Below, one piece after another: positions 8,303 to 16,063 of a DNA stretch of 27,678 bases. How positions within the stretch are numbered: position 1 is the first letter of the stretch; the number at the start of each line of letters is the position of its first letter. The position numbers and the translations under genes were made by a program. The stretch lies in the IMG/VR virus record IMGVR_UViG_3300028553_002317, positions 1 through 27,678 of that record; one strand, 5' to 3'. Source of the stretch: a virus. The notes under the pieces are model-generated. The model was not told the DNA's origin. It saw only the letters and a program-made list of their open reading frames with translations, and did not search any database.

Positions 8303-8895
8303 TCTGAAGTGTTGTAATTGTCATCTGCAGGTTCAATGTATATATGAGCACCATTGACAACTTCTGGATCCATCATGAGATCAGTATATACTTTGTCGCG
8401 ATACTCATTCAACACAGCATGATGCTTGTTTTCTTTCTTGATGCGGTTAATGAAGGCATGGAAGGCAATGGTAGTGAAATATGAGAAAGGACTGAATCCT
8501 GTATCCAGTCTAAATTTTTGATTGCGCAATGCAGAGAACATCTTGACAATTGCATCACCAATCATGTCATCTTTGTAGGAGTAGTTAATAAAGTTTGGTG
8601 CAAAAGATAGTCCATTGGCAATTTTAGTTAAACTCTCTCCAAGCTTTTGTGTCACGTGACCTGACTTGTAGTATGCACGTATCTCTTCTTCGAACTCTTT
8701 GCCGTTCACATAGTGAACCTTTTCCTTGGGCTTGAGCTTTTTACCTGTAGGTGTTACTGCAGGGGTTGATATGACACCTTTTGAGATAATGGCTTTGAGC
8801 GTAGGATCACTCTCAATTGTCTTCTCTTTGGAAGGTTTAGCTTTCTTGAGCTTCACAGATTCTTTTGGCAGAGTATTTAATTTTTTCTTTTTCAT
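8299..8895 (-). CDS. 55: Late-transcription sigma factor (T4 gp55-like)
   Basis: A 198-residue homologue of T4 gp55 (185 residues). The conserved region runs from about residue 90 (GLSFAPNFINYSYKDDMIGD) through FSYFTTIAFHAFINRIKKE, matching the gp55 region-2-like segment that recognises the late octamer and binds the RNA polymerase core. A lysine-rich extension of about 55 residues precedes it. ATG 8895 is the only ATG before the conserved core, so the gene overlaps the end of uvsW by 59 nt. Its presence fits the NATAAATA octamers elsewhere in the window. The gp33 and gp45 coactivators are not seen here. Confidence 0.88.
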   Translation of the reverse strand: MKKKKLNTLPKESVKLKKAKPSKEKTIESDPTLKAIISKGVISTPAVTPTGKKLKPKEKVHYVNGKEFEEEIRAYYKSGHVTQKLGESLTKIANGLSFAPNFINYSYKDDMIGDAIVKMFSALRNQKFRLDTGFSPFSYFTTIAFHAFINRIKKENKHHAVLNEYRDKVYTDLMMDPEVVNGAHIYIEPADDNYNTSE

Positions 8896-10303
8896 AAAGT
8901 GCGCGACGTTTTTCCATATGAGCTAGACCATATTTGAAATTATCTGCGATGTCGAATATTATAAGCTTATCTTTATCCTTATGCAAGCGAAGACCTCTTC
9001 CAATGGATTGCACAGTTCTAATTTTAGCTTTACCTCCACATGCAAAAACAATGTAATGCAGGTTCTTAATGTTGATGCCTGTGGAGAAAATCCTGGAAAT
9101 GGCAACAACAACAATGTCAGTTCTCTTCTCCATGAGCTGTCTTATTTCATCTCTCTCAGCTACTTCCACATCACCGCGTATGAAATAGCATTGTTTTTCT
9201 GGACACTGTTCTGTTATTGCTTTGTAGAGCAATTCACCATGTTCAATGTGATCCACGAGAATTAAAGAATTGTTGGCAAGCTTGCACACAATCTTGCTTA
9301 TTACTGCATTTCTAAACTCGCTTCTCATTAAAAATCTTTGCTCTTCGCGATAAAGATTTGACGAGAATATGACTACATCTTTGAAGGGGTCATCTTTGTA
9401 GATTAGTTCTATGATTTGTATCTGCACATTGCTTACATAGCTTTCCAATCGGAGCTCGTAACTGTTCTTCTCATATATGACAGGGCCTATCTTTCCAATA
9501 ATATTCCACTGGTCCAATAAACTTTCAGGCATGGTGCCAGTGAATCCGAATCTGAAAGGTGTTTGTATTTTTTTAAGAATCTTATTAACTTCATTGCCTC
9601 TGCGTATCTTGTGGACCTCATCAACTATCAACACATCAATTGTTTCCAGCCAAGATAAGTCTGTATTTTTACTCTGTAATATTCCAAGATTTGCAACTGT
9701 GACGTTTGCTTCATTCTTTAATTCACAGCTCCCCGTCCATTTTCTGACTGAAAACGGCACATTGTAAGAAGAAAAATCTGAAGACGTCTGTTCCACCAAT
9801 CCCAGGTCTGGTACAATGTACAGGCAGTTAAATTTTGATCCATACAGTAAGAATAGTTTGGTAAGCAGAGAAGCAGCAGTGAGTGTCTTGCCACCTGCTG
9901 TGGCGAGAATAATTGTGCCACGGCCAATGGATAGGGCTTTTTTAACAATTTCTTCTTGATAATCTCTCAGCGGTAATTTGAGAGGTATGGGATCATATGA
10001 AAATCTTGTATCAGATTGAAGCTTTTTAACAGGCACAATCACTTCCAACAATGATTCATCTGTCTTCACTTCTCCAACATATTGATTGTTGTTGAGATAT
10101 TTTCTTATTTCAAAATACAGACCAGGATCAAATCTGCCTGTTGGTGTTATGGCATATGTTCTCTGAGGCATGAACCGCCCATATCTTTTTCTCATGAAAA
10201 AGGCAGCTTCATTTTTAACAGAAAATGCTTCTCTTATTTCTTCCAACTTATCACCAGAGACAATGCCAACACCTTTGGCAGGGTCGAATGAAAAATTAAT
10301 CAT
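8837..10303 (-). CDS. uvsW: UvsW-like SF2 DNA/RNA helicase
   Basis: A 488-residue SF2 helicase (T4 UvsW is about 500). After an N-terminal domain of about 110 residues come a Q-like motif (LRDYQEEIV), Walker A (ATAGGKTLTA), DEVH box (LIVDEVHKIRRG), motif III (FGFTGTMPES) and motif VI (QSIGRGLRLHK). UvsW unwinds R-loops and branched intermediates, helping the switch from origin-dependent to recombination-dependent replication. Its ATG overlaps the uvsY stop by 4 nt, and its last 59 nt overlap the start of gene 55 in another frame. All motifs are intact. Confidence 0.95.
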   Translation of the reverse strand: MINFSFDPAKGVGIVSGDKLEEIREAFSVKNEAAFFMRKRYGRFMPQRTYAITPTGRFDPGLYFEIRKYLNNNQYVGEVKTDESLLEVIVPVKKLQSDTRFSYDPIPLKLPLRDYQEEIVKKALSIGRGTIILATAGGKTLTAASLLTKLFLLYGSKFNCLYIVPDLGLVEQTSSDFSSYNVPFSVRKWTGSCELKNEANVTVANLGILQSKNTDLSWLETIDVLIVDEVHKIRRGNEVNKILKKIQTPFRFGFTGTMPESLLDQWNIIGKIGPVIYEKNSYELRLESYVSNVQIQIIELIYKDDPFKDVVIFSSNLYREEQRFLMRSEFRNAVISKIVCKLANNSLILVDHIEHGELLYKAITEQCPEKQCYFIRGDVEVAERDEIRQLMEKRTDIVVVAISRIFSTGINIKNLHYIVFACGGKAKIRTVQSIGRGLRLHKDKDKLIIFDIADNFKYGLAHMEKRRALYEKEKIKYSAKRICEAQES

Positions 10304-10692
10304 GTCATTTCAAGCTTAATGATATCAACGAGATTCTTAATATCATAAGATGTGGAGCTGAGTGTTCTTTCAGACTTTTCCAATAACTCAATGATGAGTT
10401 CTAATTCTTTTATTTGTGTGTCTATTTCAACAACCTCACTATGCTTTGCTGCAGTTCTTTCAATGATGGGTGTTGCTAATTTTACCGGGCTTTGTTCTTG
10501 TATTTTGTCTACTAGTGTGCGCTTTAGTAATTCGCGTTTTTTGCATAACTCATTGATTTGCAATTTGTGTCTGATGCATCTGCCGGCCCATTTGTGCTTG
10601 ATGCCTGGTAGTTTTAGCTGATAATCCTTGAGAATAAGCTCATCTATCTTCAAATCGTTTTCAAGTTCTTTTATGTAATCTTCTAGTAACAT
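10300..10692 (-). CDS. uvsY: UvsY-like recombination mediator
   Basis: A 130-residue helical protein, close to T4 UvsY (137). The N-terminus LEDYIKELENDLKID followed by a Lys/Arg-rich helix (HKWAGRCIRHKLQINELCKKR) follows the pattern of UvsY, which helps UvsX displace gp32 from ssDNA. The reading frame stays open to 10911, but the upstream part overlaps the opposite-strand gene at 10719 and is His/Cys-rich with no family resemblance, so ATG 10692 is chosen. It is the first gene of the minus-strand replication operon, and a candidate promoter is just upstream. Confidence 0.78.
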   Translation of the reverse strand: MLLEDYIKELENDLKIDELILKDYQLKLPGIKHKWAGRCIRHKLQINELCKKRELLKRTLVDKIQEQSPVKLATPIIERTAAKHSEVVEIDTQIKELELIIELLEKSERTLSSTSYDIKNLVDIIKLEMT

Positions 10693-10700
10693 TAACTTAA

Positions 10701-10728
10701 ATAATAGTATACAACCATATGAAATCAA
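10701..10728 (-). promoter_or_regulatory. Early-type promoter candidate for the uvsY-uvsW-55-47-46 operon
   Basis: Minus strand TTGATT (10723-10728), 16-nt spacer, TATTAT (10701-10706), then 8 nt to ATG 10692. The first box lies inside the start of the divergent gene at 10719. Only 26 bp separate the two start codons. Confidence 0.45.
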
Positions 10729-10979
10729 TGAGTTTATTTGAATCAAAATTTTGCAAGCTTCTTGAAGAAGACAATGTTGCAGGTGGCGCAGAGAGCGCTT
10801 TTGGCACTGGCACTTTGGCTCCCATAGGTGATTTTGGTAACCAATTTCCCTCACAAAATGATGATGCATATGCACCAGGTGATGCCAGAATGCCAAAAGC
10901 ATTGGGTGCAAAAAAAAGAAAAAAGAAAAAAGACAAATTCATAATACAGCGACGAGCACTACCAGGTCTTAGCATTTGA
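10719..10979 (+). CDS. Small basic-tailed phage protein, unknown function
   Basis: An 86-residue ORF; ATG 10719, or in-frame ATG 10728 (MSLFESKF). The N-terminus SLFESKFCKLLEEDN has the F..LLE pattern of T4-type capsid-targeting peptides. The middle is a glycine/acidic segment (GDFGNQFPSQNDDAYAPGD), and the C-terminus is very basic (KKRKKKKDKFIIQRR), suited to nucleic-acid contact. It starts the late-type plus-strand block. I recognise the architecture from marine T4-like phages but know no function; a head-internal or core protein is a reasonable guess. Confidence 0.6.
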   Translation: MKSMSLFESKFCKLLEEDNVAGGAESAFGTGTLAPIGDFGNQFPSQNDDAYAPGDARMPKALGAKKRKKKKDKFIIQRRALPGLSI

Positions 10980-10989
10980 TGGCTTGCTA

Positions 10990-10997
10990 GCTAAATA
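10990..10997 (+). promoter_or_regulatory. Late-promoter-like octamer (GCTAAATA)
   Basis: GCTAAATA differs from NATAAATA at one position and ends exactly 5 nt before ATG 11003. No Shine-Dalgarno lies in the gap. Confidence 0.35.
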
Positions 10998-11002
10998 CAC
11001 AC

Positions 11003-11416
11003 ATGGATCTTGGTCATTGGCTACTCTCTGAAGGCATTGTTGTGGATGAAAATACGTTTGGTTTCATTTACGAAATAACAAATGTAGTTACTGGCAAGAA
11101 GTACATTGGCAAAAAACAATGCAAATCCAAGCTAAAGAGAAAGCCATTGAAGGGAAACAAGAACAAGCGCATTGAGATAAAGGAATCTGATTGGAGAGCA
11201 TACACAAGCTCGTCCAATGTGTTGAATGAAGATATACTTAAATATGGCAAAGATAAATTTGTATTTAAAATCTTGCGTGCATGTGGCTCCAAATGGGAAT
11301 TGGCCTATTTTGAAATTAAAGAACAATTGCAGCAGAGTGTTCTGTTGAGAGATGATTACTACAATGGCATCATCAACGTGCGAATTGGCCGCCCTCCAAA
11401 GAATTTTCTTGATTAG
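11003..11416 (+). CDS. GIY-YIG-like nuclease domain protein
   Basis: A 137-residue single-domain protein. GFIYEITNVVTGKKYIGKKQ near residues 19-38 is the two-part GIY-YIG signature (here FIY...YIG), followed by basic segments, the WRAYTSSSNVLNEDI segment, and a downstream glutamate (ELAYFEIKEQ) in the place of the metal-binding Glu. The compact size resembles stand-alone phage GIY-YIG proteins rather than intron homing enzymes with a DNA-binding tail. In T4, GIY-YIG enzymes include DenA (host DNA degradation) and the Seg homing endonucleases; which role applies cannot be told. The late-type octamer upstream favours late expression. Confidence 0.72.
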   Translation: MDLGHWLLSEGIVVDENTFGFIYEITNVVTGKKYIGKKQCKSKLKRKPLKGNKNKRIEIKESDWRAYTSSSNVLNEDILKYGKDKFVFKILRACGSKWELAYFEIKEQLQQSVLLRDDYYNGIINVRIGRPPKNFLD

Positions 11417-11442
11417 CTTGTAATTTTCATTCATAATGTGGC

Positions 11443-12006
11443 ATGCTTAAAAAACTTGAGTTCAAGCAATACAATTTTCGCGTAATCGACTTTAACTCTA
11501 TTTTTATCAAGAAAATTGAAGTTGGTTTAATTAACGATCTGCATCGTTTTGATTTGTTCAAAGGCAGAATAACATCACATGCAAAAAAGTTTTTTTATCA
11601 TCATATGATCTTCAGTCTGTGTGAATTTTTATTGCATGACAAGTCAAAGGAGAAGACAATCATATATTTTAATAACACACAAATGTCGGATTTGGAGCTT
11701 TTCAACTATTTCAAAGAAGATGAAGTGCAACATGTTGTGGAGCAAGTAATGAGACGCATAAAGATCATATTGCCCATCAGAGTTTTTATTACAAACATTT
11801 CATATGATTTTCTGCAGCATCTCATGGATAAGAAGGATGGACGTGGTGTAGAGCTTGTTAATAGTCTTCGATCATATGTTGATAGTGTTGATTATGAAAA
11901 GTATACGTTTAACAGGGTGTTGACGTTTACAAAACGCAATGATCTGGTGTTTCTAAGCAAAGATTATTTTGATAAACTCAAAGCAAAACAACTTATGATT
12001 GTTTAA
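11443..12006 (+). CDS. Unrecognised protein, 187 residues
   Basis: A soluble, basic protein rich in aromatic residues and Lys, without signal peptide or membrane segment. Visible features are an N-terminal KKLEFKQYNFRVIDFNSIF, a His-containing segment (SHAKKFFYHHMIF), a strand-like KEKTIIYFNNTQMSD, and ILPIRVFITNIS, together suggesting an alpha/beta fold. I do not recognise the family. It lies between the GIY-YIG gene and a small putative head protein, all on the late strand. No known catalytic motif stands out. Confidence 0.6.
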   Translation: MLKKLEFKQYNFRVIDFNSIFIKKIEVGLINDLHRFDLFKGRITSHAKKFFYHHMIFSLCEFLLHDKSKEKTIIYFNNTQMSDLELFNYFKEDEVQHVVEQVMRRIKIILPIRVFITNISYDFLQHLMDKKDGRGVELVNSLRSYVDSVDYEKYTFNRVLTFTKRNDLVFLSKDYFDKLKAKQLMIV

Positions 12007-12009
12007 AGT

Positions 12010-12017
12010 AATAAATA
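12010..12017 (+). promoter_or_regulatory. T4-type late promoter octamer (AATAAATA)
   Basis: AATAAATA ends 5 nt before ATG 12023. A TTG-start alternative for the downstream gene would begin upstream of this octamer, so the octamer supports the ATG. Confidence 0.5.
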
Positions 12018-12022
12018 ATAAT

Positions 12023-12463
12023 ATGACCTTTAATGACCGCTTGATAAGATATAGATCTCTTCTGAATGAACAGGAACCAGTGCCACAGGATGCTGCTGCA
12101 CCTGCTCCACAAGCTGAACAACCATCAGCATTGCCTGCAAAAGCTGCACCAGTAGCTGTTCCACCTGAGGGTTATGTGGACATGGTGAGGTTGCTTGCCA
12201 AAGCATTGGTGATGAATGTGCCGGCTGGGTCAGTTGATACTCTGTTTACAACACCCATCACAAAGGAGAATGCATATGAAATGAGAGAGCAAATTGAAAA
12301 TGCCATTTCAACAAGTGAGAGTGCTGGTGATAATGATGCGAGGGTATCCAATCCTAACGTTTTAAAATTTGTGAATTCAATTAATGAGAAGAATTTCATG
12401 GTGAAGTACAAACAAATTCTTGACATGATGCAAAACTACAGCAACGATCCAAAGTTAAAATAA
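12023..12463 (+). CDS. Small head-type protein with Ala/Pro linker
   Basis: A 146-residue ORF. N-terminal MTFNDRLIRYRSLLNEQ resembles a capsid-targeting peptide with a prohead-protease-like LNE site. Next come a low-complexity Ala/Pro/Gln linker (residues about 20-50) and a helical C-terminal half (YVDMVRLLAKALVMNV ... FMVKYKQILDMMQNY). I do not know the family. The layout of targeting peptide, flexible linker and compact helical domain would suit an internal head protein. ATG 12023 is chosen over TTG 11999 because of the late octamer position. Confidence 0.6.
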   Translation: MTFNDRLIRYRSLLNEQEPVPQDAAAPAPQAEQPSALPAKAAPVAVPPEGYVDMVRLLAKALVMNVPAGSVDTLFTTPITKENAYEMREQIENAISTSESAGDNDARVSNPNVLKFVNSINEKNFMVKYKQILDMMQNYSNDPKLK

Positions 12464-12464
12464 C

Positions 12465-13571
12465 ATGCAAAAATATCGAAGCTTGCAGGATATTTATTTA
12501 AGCGAAAGTTTTGCAAAGTCGTTACCGCCTTTGCCTAGACAGACAATTAATTGGTTAATGGAAGCTATAGCTGATGCCCCGCCTCCTGCCCCAAATTCAG
12601 CTTATGTACAACTTTACGTAAAAGATCCTTCAAAAAATGAACAACAATTTGTAGGTAATATTGAAGTCGATTATTTTAATAAGATTGTTAAGCCCGTTCT
12701 GAGTAGAGGTTCTGAGAGTGCTATAGATACCAACCGGTTAATAGAAAAGAGATTAAAAGATGCAAATATTACTACAGAGAATCTTAATCCTATTTTTGAT
12801 TTTATTCAAGATACGCAGATGAAAATTACTACAGAAAACTTTGATAAGTGTCAGGGTATATTTAAAAGGTCTATAGCTGAAGAAGGGATTTTCTATATAT
12901 CAAATATTCTTTCGGAAAGCTTTAATACAGCTGTAGAGAATATTACCAATAAATCTGATGAGTTGTTAAATTTGATGAGATTAAGAGCACAAGGTGGATC
13001 TGCAGGGCATGGTAGTCGTAGTGAAGTGTCAGGTCCTGGTGAAGTTGTTCTCGCATTTTTTGGTAACGGTAGAAAAATGTCTATACAGAAAAGAAGAGGA
13101 ATGCCTTCAGAAAAAGGAGATGTGTCGTTAGGAGAGCTTAGAATAGAATTAAAAGGTACAGAAGCAAGAATACATCCTGTTACTGAAATTAGATATACTT
13201 CTGAACATGGTACAGCAAAAAAAGGAGATTTTTTTAAAAAAACTATTAAAACAGATCCAAAGAGTGCAATAAAATACATTGTTTTTGGAGAAGTAGGTCT
13301 GCAGAACAATAATTTTGATAATGAGTTAGATGTGGAATTAAAGACCGGTATTGACCCTGTTATTGTAGCAATAGGTCTTGCCTTAAGAGAGTATCAGGTA
13401 TTAGCTAACTTTAACTATTATTGTTTTATTGACTCAAACCGGGCGACAGGGCTTGGACTTACATGCTCGGGTAAAAAATTATCTGAAATTGGAAAATGGT
13501 TTACAACAAATGTTGGCAATTTACAATTTGACAGAGGTGGTCACAGGCTACCAGCAACCTTTAAGATATAA
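12465..13571 (+). CDS. Predicted PD-(D/E)XK nuclease-fold protein
   Basis: A 368-residue ORF of unassigned family. Residues 190-230 read GPGE ... KGD ... IELKG, i.e. E193, D219, E228 and K230. This order and spacing fit the metal-binding core of PD-(D/E)XK nucleases, where a GxGE helix precedes the GD and ExK strands. The N-terminus SLQDIYLSESF contains an LSE site like other putative head-targeted proteins here. Codon use is unlike its neighbours (TTA/CTT for Leu, GGT for Gly, GTA for Val, versus CTG/TTG/CTC and GGC next door), suggesting different ancestry. It could act on DNA in the head or in the newly infected cell, or be a structural protein with a degenerate fold. The nuclease call is an inference. 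Confidence 0.55.
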   Translation: MQKYRSLQDIYLSESFAKSLPPLPRQTINWLMEAIADAPPPAPNSAYVQLYVKDPSKNEQQFVGNIEVDYFNKIVKPVLSRGSESAIDTNRLIEKRLKDANITTENLNPIFDFIQDTQMKITTENFDKCQGIFKRSIAEEGIFYISNILSESFNTAVENITNKSDELLNLMRLRAQGGSAGHGSRSEVSGPGEVVLAFFGNGRKMSIQKRRGMPSEKGDVSLGELRIELKGTEARIHPVTEIRYTSEHGTAKKGDFFKKTIKTDPKSAIKYIVFGEVGLQNNNFDNELDVELKTGIDPVIVAIGLALREYQVLANFNYYCFIDSNRATGLGLTCSGKKLSEIGKWFTTNVGNLQFDRGGHRLPATFKI

Positions 13572-14791
13572 TGATGACGTTTAAACAGTTTCTGCTTGAG
13601 GGCGGAGTTGCTGGACATATGGCACATCCTTTTGATCTGCCTAATGTCAATAGCGGCAGAGATCTTATTAACATCTTCAATAAAATAGCCATCAGCTTGA
13701 CCAAAAAGCCGTCTGCAGTAAAAATTGATGGTGTGAATGCTTCCATCAAACTCATCACCAACAGCAAAGGCAATAAAGAATTTGCCATGGATCGTGGTTC
13801 CAACAAACCTGAGGACGTTGAAGGTGTTACCATTGACAAGCTTGCCTTGCGTTTTCCTGAGGGACATGGCATGAGAGACACAGGCAAGACAGTGTTGGAG
13901 ATTTTTAATCAAGCGCTTCCTTCTGTAGAAAAACAACTCAAACAGTTGAAGATGTGGGATAATAACACCATTCTTTTCAACATGGAGTTTGTCAAAGGTG
14001 CAACAAACGTGATTGGTTATGTGAATAATTTTCTTGCCATCCATGGATTGAATGAAATAGTGCAAGTGAAGAGCCCCATTCGCGGAAGTGTGAGTCGCGC
14101 TTCACGCGAAGTGTCGTATGATAAAAAGGCTTTGCAATCATTCATAGAAACTATCAAGCCCATTGCTAAGAAACATGGTTTTGATGTTGTTAATGAATTT
14201 GCTGTTACTTTGACAAACAAGATTGATTTTAATCCAGAATTAAATTCCAAGTTTTCTGTAAGTTATGATTCACGCAACATACAAGCACATCCTCTGAAGG
14301 ACTGGTTGAGCAAGGCAAAGAATCCTCGTGCTGACAAGATCAAGCTGGCATCTGGCAAATCCATTGGTGCAATGAGTTTGGAGAATTATAAGAGCATGTC
14401 TGCAGGTGTGCCTTTGAATCATTATCTGGGTGCAAATGACAAGGACTATCAAAAAGCCATTGATGGTGCAGTGATGGTGCATGCAACCATCATGATGGGC
14501 CAAAAGATAAAGGATGCAGCAACTTCAGAATTGGGCAGTGTGGGTACACAAGAGGGCATTGTTATCAGAGATGCAAACATATCAGTGAATCCATTGAAAA
14601 TAACAGGCAATTTTTTCACAGGCAAAGAGACAGGGCGCATCAAACAACTCAAAACACAGGAACAAGAAGAAGGCATCCGGGGTCAACTTGCAAACACCAA
14701 CCGAGTGCAAGACAGGACAAATTATCAGACAAATCCATTGGGTGGTAAGGAGGGTGGGCGAATGACATTGACACCAGGAATGAACATATGA
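13571..14791 (+). CDS. Nucleotidyltransferase-superfamily (ligase-like) protein with capsid-targeting-like N-terminus
   Basis: A 406-residue protein with motifs of the covalent nucleotidyltransferase superfamily (DNA/RNA ligases and capping enzymes): motif I K51-I-D-G54, R75 in FAMDRGS (Ia), E139 in ILFNMEFVKG (III), EGIVIRD at 328-334 (IV), and a candidate motif V lysine K343 (PLKITGNF). Related proteins occur in marine T4-like phages as families of unknown function. The N-terminus MTFKQFLLEGG closely resembles T4 internal-protein targeting peptides (MKTYQEFIAEA). It overlaps the previous stop by 1 nt (TAATG) and the next gene by 4 nt (ATGA). The substrate is unknown: nick sealing, RNA repair or protein/nucleotide adenylylation are all possible. 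Confidence 0.7.
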   Translation: MMTFKQFLLEGGVAGHMAHPFDLPNVNSGRDLINIFNKIAISLTKKPSAVKIDGVNASIKLITNSKGNKEFAMDRGSNKPEDVEGVTIDKLALRFPEGHGMRDTGKTVLEIFNQALPSVEKQLKQLKMWDNNTILFNMEFVKGATNVIGYVNNFLAIHGLNEIVQVKSPIRGSVSRASREVSYDKKALQSFIETIKPIAKKHGFDVVNEFAVTLTNKIDFNPELNSKFSVSYDSRNIQAHPLKDWLSKAKNPRADKIKLASGKSIGAMSLENYKSMSAGVPLNHYLGANDKDYQKAIDGAVMVHATIMMGQKIKDAATSELGSVGTQEGIVIRDANISVNPLKITGNFFTGKETGRIKQLKTQEQEEGIRGQLANTNRVQDRTNYQTNPLGGKEGGRMTLTPGMNI

Positions 14792-15441
14792 AATTTGATG
14801 TGCTAATAGAACAGATACTGCAACAACAAAAGAACAATCTGGTTGTTATTTTTCCGGGAAGATTTCAACCATTTCATGTGGGCCATAAGAAGCTTTATGA
14901 TGCTGCCAAGCAAAAATTTCCAGGTGCAGATTTTTATGTGGCCACAGCAGATGCAACACAGAGCAATGTCAAGGAGCCAGATCGTTATCCTTTTAATTTT
15001 GCAGAGAAAAAGCAGATCATCCAAGCCACAGGCATACCAGAGAATGAGATTGCACTCACACCACAACCTTACAGACCCATTGAAGTGTTGAAAAAATATG
15101 ATCAAAATGTTGCGAAAGTGGTTTACATTGTTGGTGAAAAAGACATGAGAGAGAATGCAAGATTTTCATTCAAACCAAAGAAGGATGGCTCTGCATCTTA
15201 TTTCCAGCCATTCAAAAGCTTGAATGAACTGGAGCCTTTCAAAGAACAAGGTGGGCATGGCTACATATATGCACCAGGCACTGTACAGTTCAATGTGGGT
15301 GGCAAGAGCATCACTAGTGCCACAGAATTAAGAAACATGTACAAGACAGCAGATGAAGCAACAAGGAAGCAATACATCAAAGACACATTGGGCAAGTACG
15401 ACCAGGGCATTTACAATTTATTCAATACCAAGCTGAGTTAA
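14788..15441 (+). CDS. HxGH nucleotidyltransferase (NMN/cytidylyltransferase-like)
   Basis: A 217-residue Rossmann-type nucleotidyltransferase. IFPGRFQPFHVGHKKL (residues 21-36) carries the H30-x-G-H33 signature, IVGEKDM is the mid-fold segment, and ITSATELR (175-182) matches the ISSTxLR motif that holds the triphosphate. Closest in pattern are NadM/NadR-type NMN adenylyltransferases; other cytidylyltransferases cannot be excluded. An extra N-terminal helix (MKFDVLIEQILQQQ) precedes the catalytic strand and contains LIE, again like a capsid-targeting peptide. Translationally coupled to the ligase-like gene (ATGA). Its 3' end overlaps the convergent gene by 4 nt. If it makes NAD, a link with NAD or ADP-ribose chemistry early in infection is conceivable. 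Confidence 0.78.
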   Translation: MKFDVLIEQILQQQKNNLVVIFPGRFQPFHVGHKKLYDAAKQKFPGADFYVATADATQSNVKEPDRYPFNFAEKKQIIQATGIPENEIALTPQPYRPIEVLKKYDQNVAKVVYIVGEKDMRENARFSFKPKKDGSASYFQPFKSLNELEPFKEQGGHGYIYAPGTVQFNVGGKSITSATELRNMYKTADEATRKQYIKDTLGKYDQGIYNLFNTKLS

Positions 15442-16010
15442 GTTTTGTTTTCAAGCAACACAATGGTCTCCATCAACACCTTTTCAAGTGTTTCTCTGGA
15501 TTCTTTTTTCAACACAGACCTCAACTGATTGACCAATGAATCCCCACCTTTTGCAATGGCTGCATACAGGTCTTCTTCATTGTTCTCTTCCACACCCATC
15601 ATTTCCATCTGACTGCGCGCTGCTTCATAATCTTTGTAATCAAAAACTGATTCCAGGTCATCATGTGCATTGGTGAGCTTGCTCAATACCCATGCTTCCA
15701 CCTCACCACCTTTGCGTATGATATCATGCAGCATTGCTGACAGTTTAAAAATTCTAAACAAAAGCTGTTTGGACATGTAATCATTCTTTTCTGTGTCTTC
15801 CAATCCATCTTGTGTTGCCATGGCACTATCGCATGATTCACAATCTTCACTCTCTCCATCACAATCTCTCTGCGGCACTTTGAAGCCCTGTATTTTTGTT
15901 GGTGAAGGTATTACATTCTCATTGTCTGCTTGTGGTCCAAGGCCAACACTTTCTTTGACAATCTGCAGATTGTAGATGTCATTCAACTGATGATAGTCCT
16001 TATGGAACAT
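15438..16010 (-). CDS. Acidic helical phage protein, unknown function
   Basis: A 190-residue acidic protein. N-terminal MFHKDYHQLNDIYNLQIV; a Cys-rich acidic patch (CDGESEDCESCD); then a helical segment DYMSKQLLFRIFKLSAMLHDII ... VEAWVLSKLTNAHDDLESVFDY. This second pattern (a helix followed by a Trp-containing LSKLTNA helix) recurs in several proteins of T4-like marine phages, whose function is not known to me. It runs against its neighbours on the minus strand and has its own late-type octamer 5 nt before the ATG, so it is probably virion or assembly related. No enzyme motif is seen. Confidence 0.65.
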   Translation of the reverse strand: MFHKDYHQLNDIYNLQIVKESVGLGPQADNENVIPSPTKIQGFKVPQRDCDGESEDCESCDSAMATQDGLEDTEKNDYMSKQLLFRIFKLSAMLHDIIRKGGEVEAWVLSKLTNAHDDLESVFDYKDYEAARSQMEMMGVEENNEEDLYAAIAKGGDSLVNQLRSVLKKESRETLEKVLMETIVLLENKT

Positions 16011-16015
16011 GTAAT

Positions 16016-16023
16016 TATTTATT
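16016..16023 (-). promoter_or_regulatory. T4-type late promoter octamer (AATAAATA)
   Basis: Minus-strand AATAAATA ends 5 nt before ATG 16010. It is divergent from the late-like octamer at 16051-16058. Confidence 0.5.
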
Positions 16024-16050
16024 CAAATACAATGAAATTATTGCCATTAT

Positions 16051-16058
16051 AATAAGTA
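16051..16058 (+). promoter_or_regulatory. Late-promoter-like octamer (AATAAGTA)
   Basis: One mismatch to NATAAATA, ending 5 nt before ATG 16064. It pairs with the divergent octamer 27 bp away. Confidence 0.35.
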
Positions 16059-16063
16059 TTACT

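Noticed and set aside
10693-10911. Longer UvsY frame starting at 10911
   Set aside because: The added 73 residues are His/Cys-rich, unlike UvsY, and lie antisense to the better supported gene at 10719; ATG 10692 gives a UvsY-sized protein.
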